DNA of 64,000 nt from Leptotrichia sp. oral taxon 215 str. W9775 (GCF_000469505.1 NZ_KI272842.1:1-64000), one strand, 5' to 3'; shown: positions 35,912-45,850, counted from the first letter of the stretch. Notes: generated by a model not told the origin, from the sequence alone. A program made the numbers and translations.

Positions 35912-38251
35912 ATGGAAAAAAAATATGATGTACTGGAATTTTATAAAATAATAAATGAACTTATAAATCTATCAAAACTTGAAAAAACAAAGGAAAAATT
36001 TATAGATACGGATATCATTAAGGATAAGTCGACACTTGACAAGGAACTTATGCTGATGGCGGATCTGATTGATTTTTACAAATTTGACGACGGATTTGAG
36101 CTTACAGGACTGTCAAATATACAGAGATACATAAATTCAATTGAGCTGATAGGTTCATATCTGAATGCTGAAGACCTGGCAGATTTAAGGAAAAACCTGT
36201 CTGTATTCAGAATTTCCAAGAGCAGGGCAAAAAATGTAAGGGATAAATACAAAACAATATGGACACTCTTTACAGATGTTGAAGAAGTGAAGGAAATAGA
36301 GCAGTTTATAGGAGAGGCCATAAATGATGATGGAAATCTGAAGGATGATGCCTCAATCGGACTAAGGGATGTGAGAAGACAGAAACAGAATATAAATGCC
36401 AATATAAAAGAAAAATTTGATGACCTTATGAATAATAAGGAAACACAGAGGGCAATTCAGGAAAGAATAATTACTCAAAGAAATGACAGATATGTAATAG
36501 CTGTAAAAACAGATTTTAAAGGCCTTATAAAAGGAATAGAGCATGACAGGTCAGCAACTGGAAGTACAGTGTATATAGAACCTTTAAATGTTGTTTCCTT
36601 AAATAACAAGCTCAGGGAATATGAAGCACGTGAAAGGGAAGAAATAAGAAAAATACTGTTAAGGCTTACAGAACTCATAAGAACTAAGAAGGAAGAAATA
36701 ATCAGGATTAAGGAAATTCTGGAAAGACTGGATTATTTGAATGCCAAGACAGTATATTCAATAAATAAGAAATGTACAGTGCCTAAAGTTATAAATAAGG
36801 AATACTTGAAACTTGTAGAGGCGAGACATCCTCTGATTGATGAGAATACAGTTGTTCCTATAAATTTTGAATTGGGGAACAGTGAAAATATAATGCTTAT
36901 TACAGGACCGAATACAGGAGGAAAGACAGTTACTCTGAAGGTGGCAGGATTACTCACATTAATGGCATTATCAGGAATTCCGGTACCAGCAAATGAAAAA
37001 ACAGAAATAGGACATTTTGGAAGTGTCCTTGCAGATATTGGAGATGAACAGAGCATAGAGCAGAACCTGTCTTCATTTTCAGGCCATGTGAAAAAAATAA
37101 AGGAAATAATGGAAGAGGCAAACAGCAGTTCCCTTGTGCTGATGGATGAGCTTGGAAGTGGTACTGATCCTATGGAAGGTGCAGCATTTGCAATGGCGAT
37201 AATCGACTATCTGAACGGAAAGAATATAAAATCAATAATTACGACACACTACAGCGAAGTAAAGGCTTATGCCTTCAATACAACAGGCATAAAAAGTGCA
37301 TCAATGGAATTTAATGTGGAAACGCTTTCGCCAACATACAGACTTCTTGAGGGGATTCCTGGAGAAAGTAATGCCCTTATAATAGCAGGAAAATATGGAA
37401 TAAGTGAGCAGATAATAAATACAGCCAGAAGCTACATAAGCGAAGATAATCAGAAAGTGGAAGAAATGCTTAAATCCATCAAGGAAAAGAATGATGAGCT
37501 TGAAGTTCTGAAATTTGAACTGGAAAATACAAGAAGGGAATTTGAAGAACAGAAAAATTCTTATGAGCAGAAAATAACTCAGGTTGAAAATGAGAAAAAT
37601 GAAGTTATAAAGAAGGCATATGAAGAAGCTGACAATTATCTGAAGGAAGTGCAGTCAAAGGCTAAAAACCTTATAGACAGAATAAGTCAGGACGAAGTGA
37701 AAAAGGAAGAGGCAAAAAATGCACAGAGAAGTCTGAATATGCTGAGGGAATCATTTATTGCAGATAAAAAGCAGAATGTAAAGGAAAGAAAAGTAGTTGC
37801 TAAAAATATCGATGTTCAGGAAGGGGAAGAAGTCCTTGTAAAAACATTGAACCAGAATGGAAAAGTTCTACGTATAATACCTGAGACAAACAGTGTTCAG
37901 GTACAGGCGGGAATATTGAAATTAGTTGTTTCCATGGATGATATTGTAAAAATTGAGAAGAAAAAAGTAAACAAATTTAGAAGCTTTGCTTCACTTAAAT
38001 CAAGTCAGGTAAGAGGGGAAATAGACCTGAGAGGAAAGAATGCCGATGAGGCGATCGCAGACCTTGAAGTGTACCTTGACAGGGCAATGCTGACAGGGTA
38101 TCACGAAGTGTATATTATTCATGGAAAAGGGACAATGGTTCTAAGAAAGAAAATTCAGGAATTTTTGAAAACTTCAAAATATGTGACAGAATTCAAGGAT
38201 GCTAACCAGAATGAAGGTGGAATCGGCTGTACGGTGGCTACTTTGAAGTAG
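35912..38251 (+). CDS. mutS2: MutS2 ATPase with Smr domain
   Basis: A MutS-related protein lacking the mismatch-recognition domains. Core and clamp helices come first. The ATPase has Walker A GPNTGGKTVT near residue 333 and Walker B SSLVLMDELGSGTDPMEG. A coiled coil (about 510-610) is rich in Glu and Lys. The C-terminal Smr domain contains EIDLRGKNADEA and IIHGKGTMVLRKKI. MutS2 proteins suppress homologous recombination and, in Bacillus, split collided ribosomes. ATG 35912 is chosen over 35882 because AGAAGGAAGA precedes it. The product is 779 residues. Confidence 0.94.
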   Translation: MEKKYDVLEFYKIINELINLSKLEKTKEKFIDTDIIKDKSTLDKELMLMADLIDFYKFDDGFELTGLSNIQRYINSIELIGSYLNAEDLADLRKNLSVFRISKSRAKNVRDKYKTIWTLFTDVEEVKEIEQFIGEAINDDGNLKDDASIGLRDVRRQKQNINANIKEKFDDLMNNKETQRAIQERIITQRNDRYVIAVKTDFKGLIKGIEHDRSATGSTVYIEPLNVVSLNNKLREYEAREREEIRKILLRLTELIRTKKEEIIRIKEILERLDYLNAKTVYSINKKCTVPKVINKEYLKLVEARHPLIDENTVVPINFELGNSENIMLITGPNTGGKTVTLKVAGLLTLMALSGIPVPANEKTEIGHFGSVLADIGDEQSIEQNLSSFSGHVKKIKEIMEEANSSSLVLMDELGSGTDPMEGAAFAMAIIDYLNGKNIKSIITTHYSEVKAYAFNTTGIKSASMEFNVETLSPTYRLLEGIPGESNALIIAGKYGISEQIINTARSYISEDNQKVEEMLKSIKEKNDELEVLKFELENTRREFEEQKNSYEQKITQVENEKNEVIKKAYEEADNYLKEVQSKAKNLIDRISQDEVKKEEAKNAQRSLNMLRESFIADKKQNVKERKVVAKNIDVQEGEEVLVKTLNQNGKVLRIIPETNSVQVQAGILKLVVSMDDIVKIEKKKVNKFRSFASLKSSQVRGEIDLRGKNADEAIADLEVYLDRAMLTGYHEVYIIHGKGTMVLRKKIQEFLKTSKYVTEFKDANQNEGGIGCTVATLK

Positions 38252-38315
38252 GAAATATTGAAACTTAAAAAAATGATTTAAAAAAACAAAAGGATTGTTC
38301 AAGGGAGATTAAAAA

Positions 38316-39803
38316 ATGAGATTTTACAACACAATGTCAAATAAAATTGAAGAATTTGAAACAATAGAAAAAGGAAAAGTAAAAATGTATGTCTGCGGGC
38401 CTACAGTATACAACTACATTCATTTGGGAAATGCAAGACCTATTATTGTTTTTGATACATTGGCAAGATATTTTAAATATAGGGGCTATGATGTAACTTA
38501 TATCCAGAATTTTACTGATGTGGATGACAAGATAATAAAAAGAGCAAATGAAGAGGGGATTTCTGTAAAGGAAGTGACAGAAAAATATATAAAAGGTTTT
38601 TTTGAAGATATAGAACCTCTGAATATATCAGATGATATAATACGGCCTAAAGTAACGGAAAACATGCCTGAAATAATAGAAATTATAAAGAAACTGATTG
38701 ATGAAGGCTTTGCTTATGAGAAGGACGGAAATGTATTTTTTGAAGTAAAGAAATTTGAGGAATATGGGAGTCTGTCAAATCAGAAGATAGATGAACTGGA
38801 AATAGGTGCAAGAGTAGATATAATGGAGGAAAAAAATAATCCGCTTGACTTTGCATTGTGGAAAAGAAAAAAAGAAGGGGAGCCCTACTGGGAATCACCA
38901 TGGGGACAGGGACGTCCGGGATGGCATATAGAATGCAGTGCAATGGCAAAAAAATATTTAGGTGATACATTTGACATTCATGGTGGTGGCCAAGATCTTG
39001 TTTTTCCTCATCATGAAAATGAAATAGCCCAGAGCAGATGTGCATATCATGGAAACTTTGCAAATTACTGGCTTCATAACGGGTTTATTCAGGTAAATGG
39101 AGATAAAATGTCGAAATCACTTGGAAACTTCTTTCTACTAAGGGAAATATTAGGAAAAATTCCTGGAAATGTGGTAAGATTATTTATATTGGGAACTCAT
39201 TACAGAAAACCGATAAACTTTTCTATGGATAATATGGAAGATAGTAGAAAAACCCTGAAAAATATAGTAACTTCAATGAATAATTTTTCAGAAATAATTG
39301 AAAAGTTTTCAGGTAAAGGGTCTCATGAAGGGGAAGTTTCTGATAATACTGGAAATAATAGTACTAACGAATTTAAGGAAAAAGTAAATGAACTTGATAA
39401 AAAGTTTATGGAAGCAATGGATGAGGATATGAATACGCCACAGGCACTGGCAGTAATATTTGATCAGATTAAGGAAACGAAGAAATTTTCGGTGAATATT
39501 TTAAATGGAGAAGAAGCTGAAGCTTTGAATTATTCATATAATTCATTGAGAAAAAAACTGGAAGAAGTTTTAGGAATAATGCTATTTATGGAGGATGAAA
39601 ATAAAAATTTTAAAAATAATGATAAATTGACTGGAAATTTGATTGAATTATTGATAAAATTAAGAGCAGATGCAAGAAAAGAAAAGAATTTTAAATTATC
39701 TGATGAAATAAGGGATAATCTGAAGGAATTAGGAATAGAAATACAGGATAATAAAGACGGTACAACAGGTTATACGATACAGTCAAATAATAACGAAATA
39801 TAA
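38316..39803 (+). CDS. cysS: cysteinyl-tRNA synthetase
   Basis: A class I synthetase charging tRNA-Cys. The N-terminus shows YVCGPTVYNYIHLGNARPI, with the first zinc Cys and the HIGH-equivalent HLGN. Further zinc ligands lie in GWHIECSAMA and the HHENEIAQS region. KMSKSLGNFF is at about residue 265. The DALR-like helical C-terminus is present. Its 495 residues are typical. No T-box-like leader is evident in the 64-bp gap from mutS2. Confidence 0.96.
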   Translation: MRFYNTMSNKIEEFETIEKGKVKMYVCGPTVYNYIHLGNARPIIVFDTLARYFKYRGYDVTYIQNFTDVDDKIIKRANEEGISVKEVTEKYIKGFFEDIEPLNISDDIIRPKVTENMPEIIEIIKKLIDEGFAYEKDGNVFFEVKKFEEYGSLSNQKIDELEIGARVDIMEEKNNPLDFALWKRKKEGEPYWESPWGQGRPGWHIECSAMAKKYLGDTFDIHGGGQDLVFPHHENEIAQSRCAYHGNFANYWLHNGFIQVNGDKMSKSLGNFFLLREILGKIPGNVVRLFILGTHYRKPINFSMDNMEDSRKTLKNIVTSMNNFSEIIEKFSGKGSHEGEVSDNTGNNSTNEFKEKVNELDKKFMEAMDEDMNTPQALAVIFDQIKETKKFSVNILNGEEAEALNYSYNSLRKKLEEVLGIMLFMEDENKNFKNNDKLTGNLIELLIKLRADARKEKNFKLSDEIRDNLKELGIEIQDNKDGTTGYTIQSNNNEI

Positions 39804-39818
39804 AAACTAGGAGGAAAA

Positions 39819-40850
39819 ATGGGAATATTTAAATTTTTAAGAGTATTTAGGGTCAATAAAAGTATATCAATAGATCTTGGAACTGCGAATATATTGATAT
39901 ATGACAAACAAAGAAAAAAAATAGTGCTAAATGAGCCATCAGTTGTAGCAAGGGACAGAAAAACAAGAAAAATAATAGCTGTTGGAAAAGAAGCCAGGGA
40001 AATGCTTGGGAAAACACCTGCAAGCATTGAAGCGATAAAACCTTTACAGGATGGAGTTATTGCAGATATAGATTCTACAACAGAAATGATAAGCTATTTC
40101 ATACATAAAATTTATGGAAATTCTTTATTCAAGCCTGAAGTTATGATCTGTGTCCCAATACAGGTTACAGGAATTGAAAGAAAGGCACTTTTTGATGCAG
40201 TAAAGGGAGCTAAGAAAACATATATTATTGAAGAGGGAAGAGCCGCAATAATAGGTTCAGGAGTGAATATTTCCAAGCCGGAAGGAAGCATGGTAATCGA
40301 TATAGGTGGAGGTTCTACAGATGTTGCAATACTTTCACTTGATGAAATCATAGCAAGTAAATCAATAAGAATTGCAGGAAATAAATTTGATGATGATATT
40401 GTAAAATATATTAAGAAGAAATATAACCTTCTAATAGGTGACAGAACAGCTGAAAAAATAAAGAAAGAACTGGCAACAGCATTGAGAAGTGTTAATCCTG
40501 AAATAATGGAAATAAAGGGAAGAGATTTGGAATCAGGAATCCCTAACACAATAGAAGTAAATTCAAATGAAATATGTGAAGCAATTGAGGAATCATTGTA
40601 CCAGATAGTAAACTCTACTAAGGAAGTACTTGAAAAATGTCCACCTGAACTTGCAGCTGATATACTTGACAACGGTATAGTAATGACTGGTGGAGGTTCA
40701 CTGATAAAGGATTTCGTAGAACTTATGGAAAAAGAAATAGGAATAAATGTATATTTGTCACAGAATCCTTTAGATTCAGTAGTTTTAGGTGGAGGAGCAG
40801 CTTTTGATAATAAAAAACTGTTACAAACACTGCAAGTAAGAGAAAATTAG
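39819..40850 (+). CDS. mreB: rod shape-determining protein MreB
   Basis: A bacterial actin homologue that organises cell-wall elongation. Phosphate-binding segments are ISIDLGTANILIY near the N-terminus and MVIDIGGGSTDVAILS near residue 157. The adenosine motif GIVMTGGGSLIKD is near residue 286. Its 343 residues are normal. Here it is not followed by mreC/mreD, unlike many bacteria; instead it stands between cysS and a DNA polymerase gene. It implies rod-shaped cells. Confidence 0.95.
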   Translation: MGIFKFLRVFRVNKSISIDLGTANILIYDKQRKKIVLNEPSVVARDRKTRKIIAVGKEAREMLGKTPASIEAIKPLQDGVIADIDSTTEMISYFIHKIYGNSLFKPEVMICVPIQVTGIERKALFDAVKGAKKTYIIEEGRAAIIGSGVNISKPEGSMVIDIGGGSTDVAILSLDEIIASKSIRIAGNKFDDDIVKYIKKKYNLLIGDRTAEKIKKELATALRSVNPEIMEIKGRDLESGIPNTIEVNSNEICEAIEESLYQIVNSTKEVLEKCPPELAADILDNGIVMTGGGSLIKDFVELMEKEIGINVYLSQNPLDSVVLGGGAAFDNKKLLQTLQVREN

Positions 40851-40878
40851 TCTGTCAGTAAAATTTATAGGGTGATTT

Positions 40879-41856
40879 ATGAAAAGTAAGGAAGTATTAT
40901 CGGCATTTGAAAAGGAAGTTAAACAGAATAAAATTTCTGCAAGTTATCTTTTTTATGGAGATAAAAGAGTTGACTTACTTTTCTATGCACTTGAATTTTC
41001 AAAAATGGTAATGACAAAAGATATAGAAGATGAGGAAGAGAAAAAGAGCATAGAAAAAAAAATAGAAAATCTCCAACATTCTGACATTGAAGTTATAAAT
41101 AGAAAAAATGAAAATATAAAAATAGATGAAGTAAGAGAGCTGATTTATGATGCGATTGAATCAGCTTACAGTTCTCCTAAAAAGATTTTTATTCTCTGTG
41201 GAATAGAAAACTTAAGGAAAGAGTCTTCGAATGCACTGCTTAAGATTCTTGAAGAACCTCCGAAAGACGTCTATTTTATTTTGCTTGCACGAAGTCTGAA
41301 TATTATTTCAACAATAAAGTCACGGACTATAAAATTTCATCTGGAAGGGGCAAGTAATGAAGAACTTGGAGTCAGCAAGGAAATTTACTATTTTTTTGAT
41401 GGAAATGAAAATAATATAAGAAGATATAAGGAAAACGGAATTCCGCTGGAAGAATATGAAGACGGGATAAATTCATATGAGGATGCATTGTCTAATATAA
41501 AGGCAATGAAGGAATATGCAAAAAATGAAATGGAGAATAATGAAAATAGCAGTTCAGACGCTAGTTTTCTGGAAATAATAATAAATTATAACAGAAGTAT
41601 AGAATATATAGTGAAAAAAATAAGATTTTTTAACATTGAAGAAGTTTACATGCTCGTTAATGAAATAGAAACTGAATTTAAGCAGGAAAGGGAACTTCTT
41701 GGAGATTTACTCGGTAAAATAATAATAGCGGCAAAGAGGACAGCAAATGGAGAAAATCTGAAAAAAATGATAAATATGAAAAACAGTCTTAGAAGTAATG
41801 TGAATGTGAGAAGTATTTTATTCAATTTTTTTAACACTTTGCAGGAAATTGTATAA
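40879..41856 (+). CDS. holB: DNA polymerase III delta'-like subunit
   Basis: A clamp-loader subunit of the AAA+ fold. It shows IKIDEVRELIYDAIESAYSSPKKIFIL and ALLKILEEPPKDVYFIL, which is the sensor region typical of DnaX/HolB proteins. The P-loop is absent (YLFYGDKRVD where DnaX has a Walker A), as expected for delta', which does not hydrolyse ATP. The zinc-binding Cys cluster is also absent. Its 325 residues fit. The gene symbol is by family resemblance, and delta (HolA) is considered less likely. Confidence 0.78.
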   Translation: MKSKEVLSAFEKEVKQNKISASYLFYGDKRVDLLFYALEFSKMVMTKDIEDEEEKKSIEKKIENLQHSDIEVINRKNENIKIDEVRELIYDAIESAYSSPKKIFILCGIENLRKESSNALLKILEEPPKDVYFILLARSLNIISTIKSRTIKFHLEGASNEELGVSKEIYYFFDGNENNIRRYKENGIPLEEYEDGINSYEDALSNIKAMKEYAKNEMENNENSSSDASFLEIIINYNRSIEYIVKKIRFFNIEEVYMLVNEIETEFKQERELLGDLLGKIIIAAKRTANGENLKKMINMKNSLRSNVNVRSILFNFFNTLQEIV

Positions 41857-41896
41857 TAATCAGAATATAAAAAAAACTAAATTAGAAGGAGAAGCT

Positions 41897-43429
41897 ATGG
41901 ATTTGAAACATTTGGTAAGTGGAACGGATATTAGAGGAATTGTTTCGGAAGTTGAAGGAAAAAAAGTAACTCTGACAGAAAAAGAAGTTGAATTTATAGG
42001 AAAAGCATTTGGAAACTGGATTACAAAAAAATACGGAAGAAAATCTGAACTTGAAAACAGAAAAATAAAAGTATCCGTAGGATATGACGCAAGACATACA
42101 GGGCCTAAGTTTTCAAAAATTTTGAGGGATGTTCTGAAAAGTATGGAAATAGATGTTTATGACTGCCAGATGTCCATAACGCCTTCACTGTTTATGACTA
42201 CAATATTTGAAGATTATAAGGCTGACGGAGCTATAATGATAACAGCAAGTCATCTGCCAAGCTGCTACAATGGACTGAAATTTTTCACGACAGAAGGTGG
42301 TCTTGAAAAAACTGATGTAGTTGAAATGCTTGAAATGGGAAATAAAAAGGCATGTCAATGTGAAGCTAATCTTAAGGAAGCCCTTAAAATAGAAGAAAAA
42401 AAAGGAAGAAGCTATACAAAAAATCTGGCAGAAGATTACGCCGCATATACATGTGAATTTATAAGAAAAGAAACAGGAGAAGAAAAACCGTTAGAAAATC
42501 TTAAAATAGTAATTGATGCCGGAAACGGGGCGGCAGGATTTTTTGCTGATAAGGTAATAGAAGAGCTTGGCGGAAATTCAGAAGGAAGTCAGTTTTTAAA
42601 TCCTGACGGAGATTTCCCAAATCACGTTCCAAATCCTGAAGCTAAGGAAGCAATAGAATCAATAAAAAAAGCAGTTCTGGATAACAATGCAGATTTTGGA
42701 ATAATATTTGATGCAGACGGAGATAGAAGTGCCTTCATAGATAATACAGGACGTGAAATAAATAGAAACAACCTTATAGCACTGTTAAGTGATATACTTT
42801 TAAAACAGACTCCTGGAGCAACTATTGTTACTGATTCTGTAACTTCTGCAGGATTGAAAAAATTTATAGAAAATCATGGTGGAAAACATCATAGATTTAA
42901 AAGAGGATATAAAAATGTAATAAATGAAGCTAAAAGACTTAATAATGAAGGAGTTTACACTCCTCTTGCAATAGAAACTTCAGGCCACGCGGCTTTTATA
43001 AATAATTATTTCCTTGATGACGGTGCATATATGGCTGCCCTTCTTCTTATACAGCTTGTAAAAAGTAAAAAAGAAGGTGTAAATTTCACTGATATACTAA
43101 ATGAGGTGGAAGAAGCCGCTGAAGAAAAGGAAATAAGATTTGCAATAAAGGCTGAAGACTTTAGAAGTGAAGGAAATAAAGTGCTGGAAGCTTTAGGTGA
43201 ATATGCTGGAAATGTAAAAGGCTGGGAAATAGAAACTCCAAATTATGAAGGTGTGAGAATTATCTGTGACGGAAACAGCTGGTTTTTATTGAGACTGTCT
43301 TTACATGAACCTCTGCTTTGCCTAAATATAGAAACAGGAGAAAAGGGGAAAATTGAAGAAATACAGGGACAGATTTATGAATTTTTAAAAGACTTTGACA
43401 AGGTGGATATTACACCAATAAAAAAATAA
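41897..43429 (+). CDS. phosphomannomutase/phosphoglucomutase family
   Basis: An alpha-D-phosphohexomutase. The catalytic phosphoserine is Ser118 in MITASHLPSCYNG, the magnesium loop is DADGD at 272-276, and the sugar-binding loop is ETSGHAAF (about 366-373). A phosphate-binding domain lies at the C-terminus. AGAAGGAGA precedes ATG 41897, so an upstream TTG extension is rejected; the product is 510 residues. It interconverts hexose 1- and 6-phosphates (glucose or mannose, not decidable from sequence). The toxin-like EndoU gene follows 16 bp later and may share its transcript. Confidence 0.9.
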   Translation: MDLKHLVSGTDIRGIVSEVEGKKVTLTEKEVEFIGKAFGNWITKKYGRKSELENRKIKVSVGYDARHTGPKFSKILRDVLKSMEIDVYDCQMSITPSLFMTTIFEDYKADGAIMITASHLPSCYNGLKFFTTEGGLEKTDVVEMLEMGNKKACQCEANLKEALKIEEKKGRSYTKNLAEDYAAYTCEFIRKETGEEKPLENLKIVIDAGNGAAGFFADKVIEELGGNSEGSQFLNPDGDFPNHVPNPEAKEAIESIKKAVLDNNADFGIIFDADGDRSAFIDNTGREINRNNLIALLSDILLKQTPGATIVTDSVTSAGLKKFIENHGGKHHRFKRGYKNVINEAKRLNNEGVYTPLAIETSGHAAFINNYFLDDGAYMAALLLIQLVKSKKEGVNFTDILNEVEEAAEEKEIRFAIKAEDFRSEGNKVLEALGEYAGNVKGWEIETPNYEGVRIICDGNSWFLLRLSLHEPLLCLNIETGEKGKIEEIQGQIYEFLKDFDKVDITPIKK

Positions 43430-43445
43430 ATATTAAGAGGACGGA

Positions 43446-44117
43446 TTGGAAAAGATGAAAAAAGAGAATATCCTGAGAGCGGTCAGAATAATTGTGTTAG
43501 TTATTTTTTGTCTATTTGCCGCAAAGGTTTTTATTGGGAAAAATGGGAACAGCAGTAATAATAGCAATCTGACGGCGGCATCGAAAAATAATAAAGTTTC
43601 AGAAAAAAATAGTACAGGTACAAATTCCGGAAATAGCAGCAAAAATACTTCGAAAAAGAAAAAAGAAAAGGAAAAAACAGAAATTTCGGAGGAAAAATCT
43701 GCTAATACGGGGAATAGAAAATACAAAATAGATTATGACCATATAATTGGAGGGGATATTTCTTCCAATGGAGAAAAAGTTACAGGAGGCCATACTCTTT
43801 TAAAGGGTGATGTAAGAATTGTGAAGAAAATTGGGGCTCCTTCGAAAAATGGTGTATATAAAGCAAGTGTTGAAATAAGAAAACCTGACGGAACATGGCA
43901 GAAAAAAACCAGCAATGGAGGAGTAAATACAATGTTTCCTGAAAGCTGGGATGAAGCAAGGATAATAGATGAAATAAATTCTGCATGGGAAAACAGGAAG
44001 GATTTAAAGGGAAGGGATAATAATATGTGGCAAGGAATAAGTAAAAGTGGAGTTGTCATGAGGGGATATAAAAGTCCAAGAATAACAGCCTATCCTGTTT
44101 TTGAAGGTGATAGATAA
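43446..44117 (+). CDS. membrane-anchored or secreted EndoU-type nuclease
   Basis: The product has a single N-terminal hydrophobic segment (about residues 11-30), a low-complexity Ser/Asn/Lys linker (31-90) and a C-terminal domain (about 95-223) of the bacterial EndoU pattern. That pattern is YDHIIGGD with His99, KVTGGHTLL with His116, MFPESWDEARIIDEI (163-177) and the closing TAYPVFEG. EndoU RNases use two His and a Lys and occur as toxin tips of contact-dependent systems. Here it is free-standing with its own export signal. The start is TTG 43446 (AGAGGA five bases upstream) or ATG 43455. It overlaps the next gene by one base. Confidence 0.8.
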   Translation: MEKMKKENILRAVRIIVLVIFCLFAAKVFIGKNGNSSNNSNLTAASKNNKVSEKNSTGTNSGNSSKNTSKKKKEKEKTEISEEKSANTGNRKYKIDYDHIIGGDISSNGEKVTGGHTLLKGDVRIVKKIGAPSKNGVYKASVEIRKPDGTWQKKTSNGGVNTMFPESWDEARIIDEINSAWENRKDLKGRDNNMWQGISKSGVVMRGYKSPRITAYPVFEGDR

Positions 44118-44554
44118 TGAAAATTATATTTGGATATTATGATGATGAGGATTTTGGTCTGACAGCATACCCTGATATTCTTTATTCAGACAAGAAAAAG
44201 TTTGACTCTTCTAAAGAATACAAAAAGGAAGAGGAAAAAATAGAAGGATATAGAAAATTTTTAATAACAGGAATAATGGAAGATTTTCAGTATGTAGAAG
44301 TGCTGGAGGATTTTCTGCCGGAAATAAAAAAGGTGGATACAGGAAAGCTGAAGGAAACAGAATGGGATGGCCAGGCATTTCAACATAAGATAAATAAGAA
44401 AAAAGTTGAATTTACGCATACTATTTTTGGAGAATGTGAAGAGTATCCGAAATGGAGCTGTAAGTTTGATGAATATAAGAAAGTTCTTTATGGATGGGAT
44501 AAGTTTCTAAAAATGCCGGAAAGTCTGGAGACAAAATTGGAAATAGAAATTTAG
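44117..44554 (+). CDS. candidate EndoU immunity protein
   Basis: I do not recognise a named family. The 145-residue product is soluble, has no signal peptide, and is rich in Glu, Asp, Lys and aromatic residues (MKIIFGYYDDEDFG... WDGQAFQHK... YPKWSCKFDEY). The start codon overlaps the EndoU stop (TAATG), the usual sign of tight co-translation, and a terminator follows directly. Position, size and lack of export signal fit a cytosolic immunity protein protecting against the upstream nuclease. That role is inferred from context only. Confidence 0.65.
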   Translation: MKIIFGYYDDEDFGLTAYPDILYSDKKKFDSSKEYKKEEEKIEGYRKFLITGIMEDFQYVEVLEDFLPEIKKVDTGKLKETEWDGQAFQHKINKKKVEFTHTIFGECEEYPKWSCKFDEYKKVLYGWDKFLKMPESLETKLEIEI

Positions 44555-44570
44555 GAAAAAATATGATATA

Positions 44571-44610
44571 AATATATGTTATAAATAAAGTTTATAACAT
44601 ATATTTTTTT
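44571..44610 (+). terminator. terminator after EndoU pair
   Basis: A perfect AT-rich stem pairs AATATATGTTATAAA (44571-44585) with TTTATAACATATATT, with a 5-nt loop, followed by a run of T. It separates the EndoU/immunity pair from the next genes. Confidence 0.85.
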
Positions 44611-44627
44611 AGAATGGAGGAAGATAA

Positions 44628-45089
44628 ATGGAATTTTACAGTCGAAGTTATCTGGAAAATTACAGATTAATTGGAGATGGAGTATCCTTAGTATTATTAT
44701 TTGGGATGATATTGTTTTTTGGATTTTTAATGTTTAGATGGTTTAAAGGAAGTATTTCAGTAAGAGGAAAACAGCTCAGCCTATTATTTTTAATACTTGT
44801 ATTGCTATTTGGACTGTTAAAGATAAGTGAATTTCAGGCTCAGAACAATCAGGAAAAAATAAGTAAAAATACAGCCAGTGTAATAAAAGGCCTTTCAGAA
44901 AAATTTAATGTCAGTGAAGATGAGATATATGTGAACACAAAGGAAATAACAGAACATACAGTTTATAAAATAAAGGATAAGTTTTATCAGATACATTGGG
45001 TAAATAACTCAATATTGGTGGAAGAAATGAAGGTGCCATATGTTGAAGATATAAAAATACTGGACGGAAACGAAGAAAATAAAAAATAA
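44628..45089 (+). CDS. DUF3290-family membrane protein
   Basis: A 153-residue protein with two membrane spans near the N-terminus (about 17-37 and 50-66) and a soluble C-terminal half (NVSEDEIYVNTKEITEHTVYKIKDKF). The layout and the DUF421 gene directly downstream (25 bp) match the DUF3290-DUF421 pair of Firmicutes, whose function is unknown. ATGGAGGAAG provides the ribosome binding site. Confidence 0.75.
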   Translation: MEFYSRSYLENYRLIGDGVSLVLLFGMILFFGFLMFRWFKGSISVRGKQLSLLFLILVLLFGLLKISEFQAQNNQEKISKNTASVIKGLSEKFNVSEDEIYVNTKEITEHTVYKIKDKFYQIHWVNNSILVEEMKVPYVEDIKILDGNEENKK

Positions 45090-45114
45090 ATTTATATGGA
45101 AGGAGAAATAGGGA

Positions 45115-45744
45115 ATGGAATTTATAATACAGGTAGCTATAAAATTGACAATAGGCTTTACAGCATTGCTTATATACATGAATATAAATGGAAAAGGACA
45201 GCTTGCACCGGTAACAGCGACAGACCAGATAGGAAACTACGTTTTAGGGGGAATAATTGGAGGAGTTATTTATAATCCGAGTATAACAGTTGTACAGTTT
45301 CTGATAGTTCTCCTTATATGGATTTCTCTTATGACGGCTATCAATTTCCTGAAAAATTCAAGCGAAGATGTAAAAAAAGTATTTGACGGTGAAATGGTAT
45401 TTCTTGTTAAGGATGGAGAAATAATAAAGGAAAATTTTGCAAAGGTAAATTTATCCCTTGTGGATTTTTATACAAAAATGCGTATGAAGGGTGTAGTCAG
45501 AGTTAAAGATATTGATAAAGCATTTGTCGAATCAAATGGTCAGATTACAATTCTTCAGAAAAATGATAAAAATCTTGCAATACCTTTAGTTGCTGAAGGT
45601 AAAATACTTGAAACAGGACTGGAGCATATAGAAAAAGATAGAGAATGGCTAATGGAAAAATTAAAGGAAAAGAATGTTGAAAACCTTGAAGATGTTTTCT
45701 TAGCTGAATGGTCAGGAGACAAATTATTTGTTGTAATGAATTAA
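45115..45744 (+). CDS. DUF421 (YetF-like) membrane protein
   Basis: Three hydrophobic segments occupy the first ~80 residues. The soluble DUF421 domain follows: FDGEMVFLVKDGEIIKENF, then SLVDFYTKMRMKGV and a strand-rich C-terminus. Its 209 residues and the motif order fit the YetF/YkjA family. The biochemical role is unknown; in spore formers relatives have been linked to spore or envelope properties. It forms a two-gene unit with the DUF3290 gene. Confidence 0.85.
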   Translation: MEFIIQVAIKLTIGFTALLIYMNINGKGQLAPVTATDQIGNYVLGGIIGGVIYNPSITVVQFLIVLLIWISLMTAINFLKNSSEDVKKVFDGEMVFLVKDGEIIKENFAKVNLSLVDFYTKMRMKGVVRVKDIDKAFVESNGQITILQKNDKNLAIPLVAEGKILETGLEHIEKDREWLMEKLKEKNVENLEDVFLAEWSGDKLFVVMN

Positions 45745-45789
45745 AAGGAAAACAAGCAGATAGAAATTTTAAATACAGATACTGAAAAT

Positions 45790-45850
45790 AAAAAATAGTT
45801 ACTTAAATTTAAGACATATTCTACATCTTAAAAAGAGTAACTATTATTTT
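45790..45850. terminator. bidirectional terminator
   Basis: AATAGTTACT (45794-45803) pairs with AGTAACTATT (45836-45845), with an inner AAGA/TCTT pair, A-rich on the left and T-rich on the right. It lies between convergent DUF421 and pspC genes and can serve both. Confidence 0.75.

Noticed and set aside
40879..41000. Missing P-loop in the DNA polymerase III subunit as a sign of decay
   Set aside because: Delta' subunits naturally lack a functional Walker A, so this is expected rather than unusual.
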